Shown in pieces: positions 6,227-7,464 of a stretch of DNA of 7,464 nt; position 1 is the stretch's first letter; each line of letters begins with the position of its first letter. The translations under genes were made by a program, and so were the position numbers. Where the stretch lies: positions 8,236 to 15,699 of the forward strand of contig JAOZLU010000103.1 in the NCBI GenBank assembly GCA_029934695.1. The letters are read 5' to 3'. This stretch comes from Desulfobacterales bacterium (GTDB lineage Bacteria > Desulfobacterota > Desulfobacteria > Desulfobacterales > 4be13). The notes beneath the pieces were generated by a model. It saw only the letters and a list, made by a program, of their open reading frames with translations, had not been told where the DNA came from and ran no database searches.

Positions 6227-7405
6227 ATGTTCAGTTATGTGGAAAACAGCGGGAAATCCGCAAAAATAAAGGTTATCGGTGTGGGAGGAGCGGGAGGGAA
6301 CGCGATTAACAACATGATTGATTCCAACCTTCAGGGCGTAAACTTCATAGTCACCAATACTGATCTTCAGGCCTTGGATGCTTCCAGGGCACCCATCAAA
6401 ATACAGATCGGAGACAAACTTACTGAGGGACTCGGCGCGGGTGCCAATCCTGAAATCGGACGGGATGCCGCGCTTGAAAATGCTGAAGCCATCCGAAACG
6501 CCCTGAAAGACAGCCACATGGTATTCATCACAGCGGGATTCGGCGGGGGAACCGGGACCGGAGCAGCGAGTGTCATTGCGGAAATCTGCAAAGAGCTGGA
6601 AACGCTGACAGTTGCAGTGGTGACAAAACCTTTTTCATTTGAAGGCAAAAAACGGGCCAGGCAGGCGGAAGATGGAATTGAGGAATTAAAGGAAATAGCG
6701 GATACGGTCATCATCATCCCCAACGACAGACTGAGGGGGCTTGCTTCCAAAAATGCGACAATGATAGAAATGTTTAAGAAGGCAGATGAAATCCTGCTCC
6801 ATTCGGTCAAAGGGATCACCGATCTTATTTTAATGCCGGGCCTTGTCAATCTGGATTTTGCAGATGTGAAAACAACCATGTCAAAGGCCGGGATGGCCAT
6901 AATGGGCATCGGCGTTGCAAGCGGGGAAAACCGCGCAGTCGAAGCTGCTGAACACGCCATATCCCATCCGCTGCTTGAGGATCTGTCCATTTCCGGGGCC
7001 AGGGGCGTTCTGATGAACATAACAAGCACCAGCGAACTGACAATGGAAGAGATGACCGAAGCTTCTGAACGGATATACAGCGAAGTGGGCGATGATGCGG
7101 ATATTATATGGGGTGCGGTTATTGATGACAGCCTCGGTGATGAAATGCGGGTGACAGTCATTGCAACGGGGATCGGGGGCGGTCTTGAAAAAGCAGTGCC
7201 CCAGAAACACAGTGTGCATCCGTTCAGACGCAAGACAGCAAAGACAGCTCGCAAACAACCTGAAAAGCAGACAGCCGACTATGAAGAACCGACCTTCATC
7301 CGCAAGAAGGAAACTGCTGCTGATATCTACAAAGTGCATAAGGGCATGGAAATTGACAGTAACGATCTTGACATCCCCACTTTTCTGAGAAAAAAAGCAG
7401 ACTGA
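6227..7405 (+). CDS. ftsZ: Cell division protein FtsZ (tubulin-like GTPase)
   Basis: Tubulin homologue that polymerises with GTP into the cytokinetic Z ring. It has 392 residues from ATG 6227. The nucleotide site includes GVGGAGGN (18-25) and the tubulin signature GGGTGTG (106-112). The T7 loop NLDFADV (208-214) carries the aspartates that complete GTP hydrolysis in the neighbouring subunit. The globular core ends near residue 320. A basic, disordered linker of about 60 residues follows, then the conserved C-terminal peptide DIPTFLRKKAD, which binds FtsA and other tethers. The linker also contains EPTFIRKK (354-361), a second copy-like motif of IPTFLRKK (383-390). The TGA stop overlaps the first unit of a heptamer array. 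The gene is last in the visible dcw cluster. Confidence 0.98.
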   Translation: MFSYVENSGKSAKIKVIGVGGAGGNAINNMIDSNLQGVNFIVTNTDLQALDASRAPIKIQIGDKLTEGLGAGANPEIGRDAALENAEAIRNALKDSHMVFITAGFGGGTGTGAASVIAEICKELETLTVAVVTKPFSFEGKKRARQAEDGIEELKEIADTVIIIPNDRLRGLASKNATMIEMFKKADEILLHSVKGITDLILMPGLVNLDFADVKTTMSKAGMAIMGIGVASGENRAVEAAEHAISHPLLEDLSISGARGVLMNITSTSELTMEEMTEASERIYSEVGDDADIIWGAVIDDSLGDEMRVTVIATGIGGGLEKAVPQKHSVHPFRRKTAKTARKQPEKQTADYEEPTFIRKKETAADIYKVHKGMEIDSNDLDIPTFLRKKAD

Positions 7406-7464
7406 TGTTTGTTTGATGTTGGATGTTTGATGTTGGATGTTTGATGTTGGATGTTTGATGTTGG
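7404..7464. repeat. 7-base tandem array starting in the ftsZ stop codon (continues past window)
   Basis: Alternating heptamers GATGTTT and GATGTTG, together a 14-base higher-order unit. The first GATGTTT (7404-7410) begins at the second base of the ftsZ TGA. It is followed by GTTT (7411-7414, a unit lacking GAT), then seven intact units (7415-7463) and the start of another. Three 14-base units, 7422-7463, are perfect. No ORF, promoter or terminator is visible in this segment. Confidence 0.95.

Noticed and set aside
6367..7254. Long antisense ORF (295 codons) opposite ftsZ
   Set aside because: Serine- and proline-rich translation without any domain; it mirrors the codon pattern of ftsZ on the other strand. 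No ribosome-binding site or promoter evidence.
7404..7464. CRISPR array
   Set aside because: Units are only 7 (or 14) bases and directly adjacent, with no unique spacers.

Overview
The window is a stretch of bacterial chromosome, read entirely on the + strand. It joins the 3' part of a type I restriction-modification locus to the cell-division end of a dcw (division and cell wall) cluster. The order is hsdR (5'-truncated by the window edge), a decayed xisH-like fragment, REP-like hairpin repeats, murB, ftsQ, ftsA, ftsZ, and a heptanucleotide tandem array that runs off the right edge. The murB-ftsQ-ftsA-ftsZ order, the FtsZ tail ending DIPTFLRKKAD, the moderate GC content and the short-period intergenic repeats suggest a deltaproteobacterium (Desulfobacterota, perhaps a Desulfobacteraceae/Desulfonema-like sulfate reducer). 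That assignment is inference; there is no rRNA or other taxonomic marker.

Left region (1-2753). HsdR carries a complete set of nuclease and SF2 translocase motifs. Between the motor and the C-terminal domain it has an unusual block of three tandem cysteine knuckles. Directly after its stop codon, about 27 codons of an XisH-family protein (fdxN-element excision controlling factor) survive without a start codon. They are cut off where two tandem copies of a double-hairpin repeat begin. A TATAAT box and a possible 20-codon leader ORF lie between the repeats and murB.

Right region (2754-7464). MurB makes UDP-MurNAc for peptidoglycan. FtsQ, FtsA and FtsZ form the core of the divisome: FtsZ polymerises into the Z ring, FtsA tethers it to the membrane through its C-terminal amphipathic helix, and FtsQ links it to the periplasmic synthesis machinery. 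murB and ftsQ overlap by 11 bases, ftsQ and ftsA are 33 bases apart, and ftsA and ftsZ are separated by 127 bases, so co-transcription is likely.

The core genes are ordinary. The points of interest are at the seams: a restriction locus abutting the dcw cluster, the xisH relic, two arrays with a 7-base period at the 3' ends of ftsQ and ftsZ (one forms the last FtsQ codons, the other starts inside the ftsZ stop codon), and a second FtsZ tail-like peptide inside the FtsZ linker. I do not see a clearly new multi-gene system in this window.
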